Part shown: positions 7,741 to 15,628 of the stretch, one piece after another | Numbering within the stretch: position 1 is the stretch's first letter | Layout: every line of letters begins with the position of its first letter | DNA from: Virgibacillus indicus | GTDB lineage: Bacteria > Bacillota > Bacilli > Bacillales > Amphibacillaceae | Length of the DNA: 64,000 nucleotides | NCBI RefSeq assembly: GCF_002266285.1 | Contig: NZ_NPMS01000003.1 | Location: 1 to 64,000, forward strand | Direction: 5' to 3' | Translations under genes and position numbers: made by a program | Notes under the pieces: generated by a model | Told to the model about the DNA's origin: nothing | What the model saw: only the letters and a program-made list of their open reading frames with translations | Database searches by the model: none

Positions 7741-8500
7741 TTTGCATTCCTCCCACTAGAACGTTTTCCTTCACAATGCCATTTGGCAGAGCTTCATTTT
7801 TTAAAAGCTCCAAGCTCGTGCAAAATTTTGATGCACTTCTTTGTTCACAATTTAAAGTTTGTAAAATCCGTGTTAGCCATAATGGAACACTGTCATTAAC
7901 TTTTACTTCCAGAATTACTAAATCGGTATCGATAAAATACTCACCATGCGGACCATGTTCAAGTAATAAATCATCATTCCTGCACCTGAGGTTTAAATCA
8001 AATGTAATCCTCAAATCAGGATCATCTATACAATGGAGTGCATGCCGGTCATAACTGACTACCATCTCCGCCTCCAACCGGTAAAGTTTACGGAAATAAT
8101 TTATTTCCCTTAAAACCTGTGGATTAGATGTTTCATAGTATTCAAGCGAGTCTTCCTTTTCATTCAAGTAGCGATATGCTTGACTAAGCGGAAGCAGCAT
8201 TCTTCTTTTATTCACTACTTTTTTATGTTTTTGCTTTACTTCAAAAAAAGCTGTCCCATTAATGCCGGTATCGTTATATACTCTCAATCGGAGCTTTTGC
8301 CGGTACTTTAATTTATTCTTCGTTTCAAAATAAATTTTGTGATCCGAGCTTTCAAAGTATAAGCTTGTGACGGTATACCTTCCGTCAATTCCGAATTTGT
8401 CCGGCCGCATATACGATGCGATCTGTTTAGTTAATTCCTGATACTGCTCTTTGGTAATTAGATACTTTTGTTCTTTTCTCCTAAAAATTTCAATTGCCAT
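7709..8500 (-). CDS. VTC-domain protein (polyphosphate polymerase-like)
   Basis: 263 residues with the VTC/tunnel-fold catalytic domain. Seen are RRKEQKYLI near the N-terminus, YTVTSLYFESSDH, the basic strand RQKLRLRVY, FFEVKQKHKKVVNKRR, and acidic residues in TDLVILEVKV for metal binding. In yeast Vtc4 this fold polymerises polyphosphate inside a basic tunnel, and the Arg/Lys/Glu set seems kept here. The start MAIEIF at 8500 is chosen because GGGAGG is 9 nt upstream; ATGs at 8509 and 8524 overlap that RBS. It is operonic with the DUF4956 gene. No SPX domain is present. Confidence 0.85.
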   Translation of the reverse strand: MAIEIFRRKEQKYLITKEQYQELTKQIASYMRPDKFGIDGRYTVTSLYFESSDHKIYFETKNKLKYRQKLRLRVYNDTGINGTAFFEVKQKHKKVVNKRRMLLPLSQAYRYLNEKEDSLEYYETSNPQVLREINYFRKLYRLEAEMVVSYDRHALHCIDDPDLRITFDLNLRCRNDDLLLEHGPHGEYFIDTDLVILEVKVNDSVPLWLTRILQTLNCEQRSASKFCTSLELLKNEALPNGIVKENVLVGGMQNGYHQSAIYN

Positions 8501-8611
8501 AACTTTCATCCTCCCTGTATTCAATAGTAAAGGGGGATGGTAAAATACTGATGTGAATCAGATTAGAATCTTCTGAGAAATCCCCGTGTTTATGCTAAGA
8601 AAAAGTGGTAC

Positions 8612-8665
8612 TTAATAATTATTTAATAAATTTTTTAGATCTTTATAAGGAAAATCACTCATAAT
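8612..8665 (+). promoter_or_regulatory. Activator-type promoter of the two-component operon
   Basis: The 18-bp TTAATAATTATTTAATAA (8612-8629) is two TTAATAA half-sites 11 bp apart. A -10-like CATAAT starts 30 nt after it (8660-8665), and there is no recognisable -35. The identical 18-mer occurs with identical spacing at 10539, which suggests a binding site for the response regulator encoded here. Confidence 0.7.
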
Positions 8666-8704
8666 AGATAATAAAGATGTGGAGTAAATAAGGTGGGAGT
8701 TTAT

Positions 8705-9793
8705 ATGACAATCAAGAAACGGCTTATTCTTTCAAATATCGGGATGATACTTATTCCAGTGGCTGCTTTTTTTATAATTGAGGTTATAATCGGATACATT
8801 ATGTTTGTGGTTTTGGACGGCAGTCCTGACGGTAATGATTTAAATATGTTTGTTACATTAAGATTTGTGGGATTAATGATTGTTTTGATTATCACAAATG
8901 GCCTGTTAACTTATTTTGTTGCGAAAAGTATTATTAATCCTGTCAAAGAGCTTTCAATAGCAGCAAAAGAAATAAGTGCAGGAAACCTTGATTTTAGTAT
9001 TAAGCCGACAGGGAAGGATGAACTAGGACAGCTCTCGGAAACCTTTGAAATGATGAGGCAGAAGCTCAAAGAAGCTCGGGACCTGCAGATGCGTTATGAT
9101 GCAAATCGAAATGAATTGATTGCCAGTATTTCTCATGATTTAAAAACACCGATGACTTCCATTAAAGGTTATGTCAAAGGGGTGCGTGATGGAGTAGCAA
9201 ATACCCCGGAAAAAATGGATCGTTATATGGAAACGATTTATACAAAAGCAAATGATATGGATCACCTGATTGATGAACTATTTATGTATTCAAAGCTTGA
9301 TTTGCAGCAGGTTCCTTTTCATTTTGAGAGATTAAACCTAAAAGTCTTTATGGATGACTTTATCGAGGAATTACAGTATGAGTTGATTGAGACTAGCGGG
9401 TCTGTTGCGTATGCAGTGGACTCAGAAGAAAGCTATTTGGTGAAGGCAGATCGTGAGCAATTGAAACGGGCAGTTATGAATATTATTCAAAACAGCCTGA
9501 AATATATGGATAAAGCTGAAAAGAAAATCGGTGTGCTGCTTCGAGCAGAGTCAGGCCATGTTATAGTGCGAATCAAAGATAATGGAATTGGAATACCTGA
9601 AGAAGCTACTTCAACTATTTTTGATCGTTTTTATCGGACAGATACATCAAGGAATTCAAGCACTGGAGGAAGTGGCTTGGGATTAGCAATTGTAAAAAGT
9701 ATTATAGAGGAACATGGCGGGAAGGTCTGGGCAAAAAGTAAATTGGGTGAAGGCACAAGTGTATACTTTTCTTTACCAAAAGAGGATGTGTGA
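8705..9793 (+). CDS. Sensor histidine kinase (HAMP, two TM)
   Basis: 362 residues: TM1 about 8-35, a very short extracytoplasmic loop (~20 residues), TM2 about 55-75, HAMP about 76-130, HisKA with phospho-His at H144 (SISHDLKTPMTSIKGY), and HATPase with N box NIIQNSLKY, G1 DNGIGIPEE, F box FDRFYR and G2 GGSGLGLAI. The short outer loop resembles intramembrane-sensing kinases that detect envelope or membrane stress. ATG 8705 is preferred over GTG 8693, which overlaps the ribosome binding site. The response-regulator gene follows at once. Confidence 0.93.
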   Translation: MTIKKRLILSNIGMILIPVAAFFIIEVIIGYIMFVVLDGSPDGNDLNMFVTLRFVGLMIVLIITNGLLTYFVAKSIINPVKELSIAAKEISAGNLDFSIKPTGKDELGQLSETFEMMRQKLKEARDLQMRYDANRNELIASISHDLKTPMTSIKGYVKGVRDGVANTPEKMDRYMETIYTKANDMDHLIDELFMYSKLDLQQVPFHFERLNLKVFMDDFIEELQYELIETSGSVAYAVDSEESYLVKADREQLKRAVMNIIQNSLKYMDKAEKKIGVLLRAESGHVIVRIKDNGIGIPEEATSTIFDRFYRTDTSRNSSTGGSGLGLAIVKSIIEEHGGKVWAKSKLGEGTSVYFSLPKEDV

Positions 9794-9795
9794 GC

Positions 9796-10479
9796 ATGCG
9801 GGAAATTTTAATTATAGAAGATGAAGAAGCAATTGCCGAATTGGAACGTGACTATCTGGAGGTTAACGGATTTTCAAGTGATATAGCTGGAACAGGTGAA
9901 GAAGGGATGAAGATGGCAATTTCAGGGAATTATGATTTGATTTTACTTGATTTGATGCTGCCAGGAATTGATGGCTTTGAGCTTTGCCAGCAAATAAGAA
10001 AAACAAAAGATATTCCTATATTAATGGTAACAGCAAGAAAAGAGGATATTGATAAAATAAAAGGGTTTGATAGAGGGGCAGATGACTATATTGTCAAACC
10101 GTTCAATCCGAATGAGCTGGTAGCACGGGTGAAAGCACATATAGCAAGATATGATCGGCTCGTGAATAGGGAGCAATCTAATCAGGATATTCAAATAAGG
10201 GGGTTAACCATTGATCAACGCGCCCGGAGGATATTTATTGAAGGGGAAGAAAAGCTATTTACTGCAAAGGAATTTGACCTATTGATATTTTTAGCTTCAA
10301 ATCGCAATCAGGTATTCAGCAAAGATCATTTATTTGAACGAATTTGGGGCTATGACTCGATGGGGGATATTTCAACTGTCACCGTCCATATCCGTAAGAT
10401 TCGTGAAAAAATAGAAATAAATCCTTCTGAACCAGAATACATTGAAACAATCTGGGGTGTGGGATATCGTTTTAAATAA
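9796..10479 (+). CDS. OmpR/PhoB-family response regulator
   Basis: 227 residues: receiver domain (acidic IEDEEA, phospho-acceptor D52 in LILLDLMLPG, MVTARK Thr, KPF Lys) and a C-terminal winged helix (about 130-227, ending IETIWGVGYRFK). It starts immediately after the kinase; ATG 9796 has GAGG 9 nt upstream, better placed than GTG 9790. It is the likely binder of the TTAATAA-N4-TTAATAA repeats found before this operon and before the genes at 10641, i.e. autoregulation plus one adjacent target. Confidence 0.94.
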   Translation: MREILIIEDEEAIAELERDYLEVNGFSSDIAGTGEEGMKMAISGNYDLILLDLMLPGIDGFELCQQIRKTKDIPILMVTARKEDIDKIKGFDRGADDYIVKPFNPNELVARVKAHIARYDRLVNREQSNQDIQIRGLTIDQRARRIFIEGEEKLFTAKEFDLLIFLASNRNQVFSKDHLFERIWGYDSMGDISTVTVHIRKIREKIEINPSEPEYIETIWGVGYRFK

Positions 10480-10515
10480 AAATTGCCGGGGTTTCCAAAC
10501 TTCGGCAATTTTTAT
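10478..10515 (+). terminator. Terminator after the two-component operon
   Basis: AAATTGCCG (10480-10488) / CGGCAATTT (10503-10511) stem followed by TTTATT. Confidence 0.85.
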
Positions 10516-10538
10516 TGGTTAACGGTCTATTTAAACAT

Positions 10539-10592
10539 TTAATAATTATTTAATAATCAGCTAAGAGTTATTTTAGAAGTGGTTTGTATTAT
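10539..10592 (+). promoter_or_regulatory. Second copy of the response-regulator-type promoter
   Basis: TTAATAATTATTTAATAA at 10539-10556, identical to 8612-8629. The -10-like TATTAT (10587-10592) again starts after exactly 30 nt, and no -35 is seen. It would drive the two small membrane-protein genes from 10641. Confidence 0.7.
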
Positions 10593-10640
10593 AGGAATAT
10601 AGCTTGATAGGAAAGTTCAATTTAACGAGGGGGACCTAAA

Positions 10641-11036
10641 GTGAATGTAAGAAAACGAACTGGAAGAATTATTTATTCGGTATTAGCATTTATCTTTTTA
10701 TTATGTATAACGGTTCAGATTTTTTTGGCGGGGATGGCGATATTTATAAGCCCTGTACACTGGATGCGGCATATGACTTTTATTCATTTATTTGGATTTA
10801 ATATTCCATTGTTTATGCTGCTGTTTGCATTTGTGGGAGCAATGCCACGCTGGGCGTATTGGTCGGTATTAAGTTATTTTGTCTCGATCTTTGCCATGTA
10901 TTTTACCGGAAATATGGCCCCGCAGCTTCCATGGATTGCCGCACTGCATCCAGTTATCGCAACAGTATTATTAATTATCGCACTTCTAGTTGTAATCAAA
11001 TCACTTAAATCAATTAATGGAAAAGGGGAAAGATAA
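10641..11036 (+). CDS. Small four-TM membrane protein (DUF6220-like)
   Basis: 131 residues, four hydrophobic helices (about 11-33, 44-63, 68-88, 95-120), with histidines near the membrane face (HWMRHMTFIHLFGF). GTG start with GAGGGGG 8 nt upstream. I recognise it only as DUF6220-like. It shares the regulator-box promoter with the preceding two-component system, so it is a probable target. The 3' end overlaps the RBS of the next gene. Confidence 0.75.
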   Translation: MNVRKRTGRIIYSVLAFIFLLCITVQIFLAGMAIFISPVHWMRHMTFIHLFGFNIPLFMLLFAFVGAMPRWAYWSVLSYFVSIFAMYFTGNMAPQLPWIAALHPVIATVLLIIALLVVIKSLKSINGKGER

Positions 11037-11037
11037 G

Positions 11038-11220
11038 ATGAGAACATTTTTAGCTATTTTGATAGGTTTAGTTGGAGGGTTCATTCTTGGTATAGCATTA
11101 TCCAGTTTTATCGGGATCTTTGGAATGACATTTTTTGATAAGCCAATGGGAGTAAAATTTCTGCCTTATTATACAGCAATCATTTGTGCCATTATTGTAC
11201 CATTATGGTCGAAAAAGTAA
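11038..11220 (+). CDS. Small two-TM protein (DUF5957-like)
   Basis: 60 residues, MRTFLAILIGLVGG..., two TM helices with glycine-zipper-like GG/GIALS spacing. It starts 1 nt after the upstream stop, with AAAGGGG as RBS. It is co-transcribed with the DUF6220-like gene and, by inference, belongs to the same response. Confidence 0.72.
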   Translation: MRTFLAILIGLVGGFILGIALSSFIGIFGMTFFDKPMGVKFLPYYTAIICAIIVPLWSKK

Positions 11221-11330
11221 AGTTGTGAACTGGCAGGAATTCTGTTATTTTGTAAGTTTATAAACGCAAAAGAAATAGAAAGCCAACCAGTTTTTGGTCA
11301 GTTCATCTTTTGTTTCAAGTATATACAAAA

Positions 11331-11362
11331 TTTAAGCGACCGCTTTCCCGCGGCCGCTTATT
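11331..11362 (-). terminator. Terminator of small membrane-protein gene
   Basis: GC-rich hairpin, TAAGCGACCGC (11333-11343) / GCGGCCGCTTA (11350-11360). On the minus strand it has one G-U pair and is followed by AAATTTTG. Confidence 0.7.
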
Positions 11363-11367
11363 GTTGG

Positions 11368-11571
11368 CTAAGTCCATTCTTTTCTAAAAAGAGCTCGAAC
11401 CGCCAGATACAGAAGAGCCAATGCGAAAACAATTACTGCAATCGCCCCAACAGCAATTAGCAAATTTGCTATAGCTGCGGAGGTTATAAAGCTGGCTGCG
11501 AGGTCTGTAACGATAATTAAGGCAAAACCTGCTAATATGGCAGATAGGAAAAGTGCTGCAAATCGGTTCAT
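11368..11571 (-). CDS. Small two-TM hypothetical protein
   Basis: 67 residues, Ala/Leu/Ile-rich, two TM helices (about 5-30 and 35-60) and a short basic C-terminus (RALFRKEW). A strong AGGAGGG precedes the ATG and a terminator follows, so it is a real single-gene unit. Family not recognised. Confidence 0.7.
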   Translation of the reverse strand: MNRFAALFLSAILAGFALIIVTDLAASFITSAAIANLLIAVGAIAVIVFALALLYLAVRALFRKEWT

Positions 11572-11676
11572 GTTGATCCCTCCTTCACTTATAATTTATG
11601 AATAAAGGGGATCTGGCGATTGTATGAACAACTATCAGCTATTTTCATACAGAACAAGGAGCTTCATTCGCTTGCG

Positions 11677-12138
11677 TTAATAGCATTGGAAAGATTCGAT
11701 TCGGTCCAAATCAATTCCAAAGTATACCCATCTGAACCCACTCCATCTAAAACCTGCGATGGAATTTCTACCTACAAACGTTGGGAAAAACCAGAAAGAA
11801 TCTCTTCTTAGCCAGATATAGGTGAATCGAAACAAGCAGCCGCGTATTCCTCCTGGATCTATTGCTTTGGTTTGAAATTGCGGCTGTTCCGGTGTGAAGC
11901 TGGGTGGTGGAGTAGTTGGTGCACCAGTTGGCTGCCCGCCTCCAGGGAAACCTGGTGACTGCCCAGGGCCACCGGGTCCGCCTGGTCCGCCAGGGAAACC
12001 ACCACCAGGAAATCCGCCTCCTGGAAACTGCCCGCCAGTCGAACCGCCTCCCGGAAATTGTTGCCCGCCCCCTCCAAAAAATTGGCCCATTAAGTAGCCG
12101 GGTAAATTAAATTGCCTTCCATCATTATAATTATTCAC
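11677..12138 (-). CDS. Gly/Pro-rich low-complexity protein with conserved C-terminal module
   Basis: 153 residues. Residues about 15-75 are collagen-like GGFPGG/GGPGG repeats, then a Pro-rich linker (PTTPPPSFTPEQPQ). The C-terminal ~60 residues are aromatic and compact (CLFRFTYIWLRRDSFWFFPTF, cut here), ending GIDLDRIESFQCY. That module has the look of a family conserved in Bacilli, while the N-terminus is free-running. GTG start with GGGAGG 9-10 nt upstream. A surface or spore-associated role is guesswork. Confidence 0.72.
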   Translation of the reverse strand: MNNYNDGRQFNLPGYLMGQFFGGGGQQFPGGGSTGGQFPGGGFPGGGFPGGPGGPGGPGQSPGFPGGGQPTGAPTTPPPSFTPEQPQFQTKAIDPGGIRGCLFRFTYIWLRRDSFWFFPTFVGRNSIAGFRWSGFRWVYFGIDLDRIESFQCY

Positions 12139-12311
12139 GTGCTCTTTCCTCCCTTAAAAAACTTGCTCTCATTACTATATGGGGCACAAGTCCAGTTTGG
12201 GAATGATTCAGACAAGAATGGGCACATCGATGTGAATCAAAAAGTTCTTGCTAATCGTAAGAAGACGTGATAATATAAATCTCTACAATTTTGAACGGAG
12301 GGTTTATTAAA

Positions 12312-12356
12312 ATGGCATTCTTTAAATTCCGCAACTCGTTAATATTGCTTGGCTAA
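12312..12356 (+). CDS. Candidate 14-residue leader peptide upstream of drug pump
   Basis: ATG 12312 with GGAGGG 11 nt upstream encodes MAFFKFRNSLILLG and a stop. ATTGCT (12344-12349) at its end can pair with AGCAAT (12363-12368) across the stop codon, and a terminator-like hairpin follows at 12436. This is the layout of ribosome-mediated attenuation as known for several antibiotic-resistance genes. The rest of the gap 12139-12566 holds only the RBS and no other ORF. Confidence 0.5.
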   Translation: MAFFKFRNSLILLG

Positions 12357-12435
12357 TTGAATAGCAATGGGGGCTCTGCGTGTGTAGAGTTTTCGGAATT
12401 GGTCTGCCTTTATAAAATCCATAAAGTGAGATGAG

Positions 12436-12465
12436 AAAGGGAGGGGTAACTCTCTCTTTTTGTTT
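12436..12465 (+). terminator. Terminator-like hairpin between leader and pump
   Basis: AAGGGAG (12437-12443), loop GGGTAA, CTCTCTC (12450-12456) with one G-U pair, then a T-run. It sits about 100 nt before the pump ATG, so full termination here would silence the pump. Confidence 0.55.
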
Positions 12466-12566
12466 TCTTTAAAATGTAACAAATTAGGGAAGTAAAATTA
12501 CCTATTCCACCGCCATACAAGTTGAGTCCCAATGCAATGGATCGTGAAGAAAAGGAGGTTTTGCAT

Positions 12567-14048
12567 ATGAAAGATAATAATCAACCGAAAAAATATGAAT
12601 ATCTGGCAGATAACCCAAATGTAAAAGTAATGCCGATTATGCTGTCACTTATTATTGGTGCATTTTTTGCAGTATTGAACGAAACGTTGTTAAATATTGC
12701 GTTAACCACACTGATGGATGAATTTAATATTACTTTGCCAACTGTGCAATGGATGGCAACAGGATTTATGCTGATTATGGGGATTGTTATACCAGTATCA
12801 GCCTTATTGCTGCAGTGGTTCACCACAAGACAATTATTTCTTGGTACGATGACGATTTTTACTATAGGTACGGCAATAAGTGCAATAGCACCAACATTTT
12901 CAGTTTTATTAGTCGGCCGCCTGATACAGGCAGTAGGAACAGGTCTGCTCATGCCAATTATTTTCAATGTGTTTTTATTGATTTTTCCACCGCATAGACG
13001 TGGGAAAGTAATGGGATTAATAGGACTGGTAATTATGTTTGCTCCAGCTATAGGGCCAACCCTTTCTGGTGTTATTGTAGATTATTTAGGATGGCGTTAT
13101 TTATTTATTACTGTAATCCCATTCGCTTTATTTTCTATAGCATTTGCCTATAAATATCTGATCAATGTTTCAGAAGTGACAAAGCCGAAAATTGATATAC
13201 TATCACTTGTTTTTTCAACCATTGGATTTGGCGCAATTGTTTATGGATTCAGTGCTGCAGGGGCAAGTGAAGATGGGTTTTTCAGTCCAAACGTGTATGG
13301 TACGATCATTTTAGGTGTTGTTGGAGTAGTCTTATTTTCAATTAGACAGCTTAAATTGGAAGAACCTGTGATGGATTTAAGGGTTTTTAAATATCCGATG
13401 TACACACATGCGGTGCTGATGTTTTTAATCATCATAATGGCGATGTTTGCTTCAGAGATCATTTTGCCAATTTATATGCAGGGTCCGTTAGCTTTAGCTC
13501 CTGCTGCTGCCGGTTTAGTTCTGCTTCCTGGAAGTATTTTAAATGGAGCCATGTCACCATTTATGGGACATCTGTTTGATAAATTCGGTCCAAGGGTCTT
13601 GATGATTCCCGCAACCATTGTTCTTGCAAGTACGATGTTCATGATGAGCAGACTAACTGTTGACACAGCACTATGGGTAGTCGTAGTTGGATATATTTTA
13701 TTAATGCTGTCAGTTTCGGCAATTATGATGCCTGCTGAGACGAATGGATTAAATCAATTGCCTAAACGCCTATATCCACATGGTACTGCAGTAATGACTA
13801 CATTGCAGCCAGTTGCAGGTGCGATTGGTGTTTCTGTGTTTATCAGTATTATGAATGCCAGACAGCTTCATTTCCTGCAAAACACAAGTACACCGAAAGA
13901 TCCTGCAACCATAAATCATGCGATGGTCGCAGGTGTTGAGCTTGTCTACTTCATTGCTTTTGCTATGTCAGTTGTTGCTGTTATCATGGCATTCATTGTT
14001 TATCGAGCCACGCCGGAGGAAGAGAATATTTTATCTGAAGAAAAATAA
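12567..14048 (+). CDS. MFS drug-efflux transporter, DHA2/EmrB-QacA family
   Basis: 493 residues, about 14 TM. Motifs are LNETLLNIALTTLMDEF in TM1, GRLIQAVGTGLLMP (motif C region), RRGKVMGLIG loop and GPTLSGVIVDYLGWRYLF. It resembles the LmrB-type lincosamide/multidrug exporters of Bacillus. ATG 12567 is chosen because AAGGAGG is 8 nt upstream; the upstream in-frame ATG at 12522 has no RBS. It is probably controlled by the leader peptide and hairpin described separately. No TetR or MarR gene is adjacent. Confidence 0.9.
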   Translation: MKDNNQPKKYEYLADNPNVKVMPIMLSLIIGAFFAVLNETLLNIALTTLMDEFNITLPTVQWMATGFMLIMGIVIPVSALLLQWFTTRQLFLGTMTIFTIGTAISAIAPTFSVLLVGRLIQAVGTGLLMPIIFNVFLLIFPPHRRGKVMGLIGLVIMFAPAIGPTLSGVIVDYLGWRYLFITVIPFALFSIAFAYKYLINVSEVTKPKIDILSLVFSTIGFGAIVYGFSAAGASEDGFFSPNVYGTIILGVVGVVLFSIRQLKLEEPVMDLRVFKYPMYTHAVLMFLIIIMAMFASEIILPIYMQGPLALAPAAAGLVLLPGSILNGAMSPFMGHLFDKFGPRVLMIPATIVLASTMFMMSRLTVDTALWVVVVGYILLMLSVSAIMMPAETNGLNQLPKRLYPHGTAVMTTLQPVAGAIGVSVFISIMNARQLHFLQNTSTPKDPATINHAMVAGVELVYFIAFAMSVVAVIMAFIVYRATPEEENILSEEK

Positions 14049-14251
14049 TTGGGGACCCACTTTAAGTTTTATACTATAAGGTGGGTTTTATTTATTTTGG
14101 CTGTTTTTCTTATAAGCTTGGAATGCGAGATGTCCGTTCCATTGAAAATTAAATTAGCAGATGGTATAGACTGTGACGAAACTGCTCTATTGATTTCAAC
14201 TTCGGGCGGATGTTTCACGGGTTATAACGGATTATCAGGATTTGGGGTACT

Positions 14252-14560
14252 TCTCTGAGCCCAACTGATAGAAAAAAATAGCTATCGGTCACATAGAGCG
14301 TATCTCTGAGCCGAAACAACCGGAAGCAAGTAGCTATCGGTCACATAGAGCGTATCTCTGAGCCGAAACAACCGGAAGCAAGTAGCTATCGGTCACATAG
14401 AGCGTATCTCTGAGCCGAAACAACCAGAAGCAAGTAGCTATCGGTCACATAGAGCGTATCTCTGAGCCGAAACAACCGGGAGCAAGTAGCTATCGGTCAC
14501 ATAGAGCGCCTCTATGAGCCCAAACAACCGAAAACAAGTAGCTATTGGTCACATAGAAGA
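14252..14560. repeat. 52-bp tandem repeat block, six units
   Basis: Six head-to-tail units starting at 14252, 14303, 14355, 14407, 14459 and 14511, each beginning TCTCTGAGCC or a close variant. Units 2-5 are nearly identical; the outer two have diverged. The 52-bp period is not a multiple of three, so it is not coding. There are no unique spacers, so it is not CRISPR. The block fills most of the 718-bp gap 14049-14766. Confidence 0.9.
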
Positions 14561-14711
14561 TATTTCGGTGGATGGCTGATATGCTGGTGGAAGTGTGGTT
14601 ATATTTCCTGAGTGGCCGATGGAATTATAATCGCTATTTTAGTTCGCAATTTACATCTAATGCGAAGGCCGGGAGAAGAAAGCAGTCTTTTTAAAAAATA
14701 TTATTATCCTG

Positions 14712-14742
14712 TTGACTCTAACGTTACGTTATACTTTATAGT
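14712..14742 (+). promoter_or_regulatory. MerR-type promoter with operator in a 19-bp spacer
   Basis: TTGACT (14712-14717), 19-bp spacer, TATAGT (14737-14742). The perfect dyad TAACGT-T-ACGTTA (14719-14731) lies in the spacer. An over-long spacer carrying a dyad is the hallmark of MerR-activated promoters; it drives the adjacent merR gene. Confidence 0.82.
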
Positions 14743-14766
14743 AATTGGTGAAGGGGGAGTTGAGCT

Positions 14767-15504
14767 TTGAAAGTAAAAGAAGTTGCTGATTTAGTTGGAA
14801 TCAGTGTGCGCACACTGCATCATTATGATGAAATAGGGTTACTGACCCCAGCAGAGACAACTGAATCTGGTTACCGTATCTATTCTGAAAATGATCTCGA
14901 GACATTGCAGCAAATTCTATTTTTTAAAGAATTGGGCTTCCCTTTGAAAAAAATTAAAGATATTATCAGCAGTCCGTCATTTGACCGAACAGAGGCATTG
15001 GAGATTCACCGAAAAATGCTCCTGGAAAAAAGAAGCAGGCTGGATAATATGATACAAACAATTGATAAAACAATTCAACACATGAAAGGAGAAATTGAGA
15101 TGAGTAATAAAGAAAAATTTGAAGGCTTTGACTTTAGCAGTAACCCTTACGAACAGGAAGCACGTGAACGCTGGGGTGACAAAGCAGTAGATGAGTCAAA
15201 TGCTCAAATTAATAAGCTTTCCAAAGAAGAGAAAAAGGCATGGGAAGATGAATTTAATGCAATCTATAAAGAATTAGCGATGATTCGTTATGAGTCTCCA
15301 GAATCGGATGCAGCCCAAAAAGGCATCAAAGTGTGGTATCACTTCTTGAACAAAATGGGCAACTATTCTCTGGATGCATTTAAAGGGCTTGGACAAATGT
15401 ATGTTGATGATGAACGTTTCACAAAAAACATTGATCAATTTGGTGAAGGTCTTGCTGTATTTATGCGTGACGCGATGGCAATCTATGCTGACAGAAATAA
15501 ATAA
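14767..15504 (+). CDS. MerR-family regulator with TipAS effector domain
   Basis: 245 residues. The N-terminal winged helix ([20 protein letters not shown], then [16 protein letters not shown]), a dimerisation coiled coil (about 75-110), and a C-terminal TipAS domain (about 120-245, with [17 protein letters not shown]). TipAL-type proteins (Mta in B. subtilis) bind drugs and activate multidrug pumps. TTG start with AAGGGGGAG about 7 nt upstream. The promoter carries its operator, so it is autoregulated. It may also control the DHA2 pump upstream, although no copy of the dyad is visible before that gene. Confidence 0.92.
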   Translation: MKVKEVADLVGISVRTLHHYDEIGLLTPAETTESGYRIYSENDLETLQQILFFKELGFPLKKIKDIISSPSFDRTEALEIHRKMLLEKRSRLDNMIQTIDKTIQHMKGEIEMSNKEKFEGFDFSSNPYEQEARERWGDKAVDESNAQINKLSKEEKKAWEDEFNAIYKELAMIRYESPESDAAQKGIKVWYHFLNKMGNYSLDAFKGLGQMYVDDERFTKNIDQFGEGLAVFMRDAMAIYADRNK

Positions 15505-15554
15505 TAGTTGTAGAAAGTACTTTCTACAACTACAATCGAAAATGAATTAGGTTT

Positions 15555-15590
15555 GGGGCAAGGAATTTGAAATTTCCTGCCCCATTTTAG
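15555..15590. terminator. Convergent terminator between merR and thiE
   Basis: TGGGGCA (15554-15560) / TGCCCCA (15578-15584) with further GGAA/TTCC pairing, then TTTTAG. It lies between converging genes and could serve both. An earlier 26-bp perfect palindrome (15506-15531) lacks a T-run. Confidence 0.65.
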
Positions 15591-15628
15591 TGTATTGATT
15601 TCGATTATAGTTCTGAAAGGAACCTTTT

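Noticed and set aside
11859..12110. Pro-rich ORFs on both strands
   Set aside because: Shadows of the Gly/Pro-repeat protein gene in other frames.
14049..14258. 69-residue ORF after the DHA2 pump
   Set aside because: Starts immediately at the pump stop without RBS and runs into the tandem repeat; no recognisable protein pattern.
14252..14560. Repeat block as a CRISPR array
   Set aside because: Units are contiguous copies of 52 bp without unique spacers, and there are no cas genes.
15506..15531. Perfect 26-bp palindrome after merR as a terminator
   Set aside because: No T-run follows it; the hairpin at 15555 is the better terminator. It may instead be a protein site.
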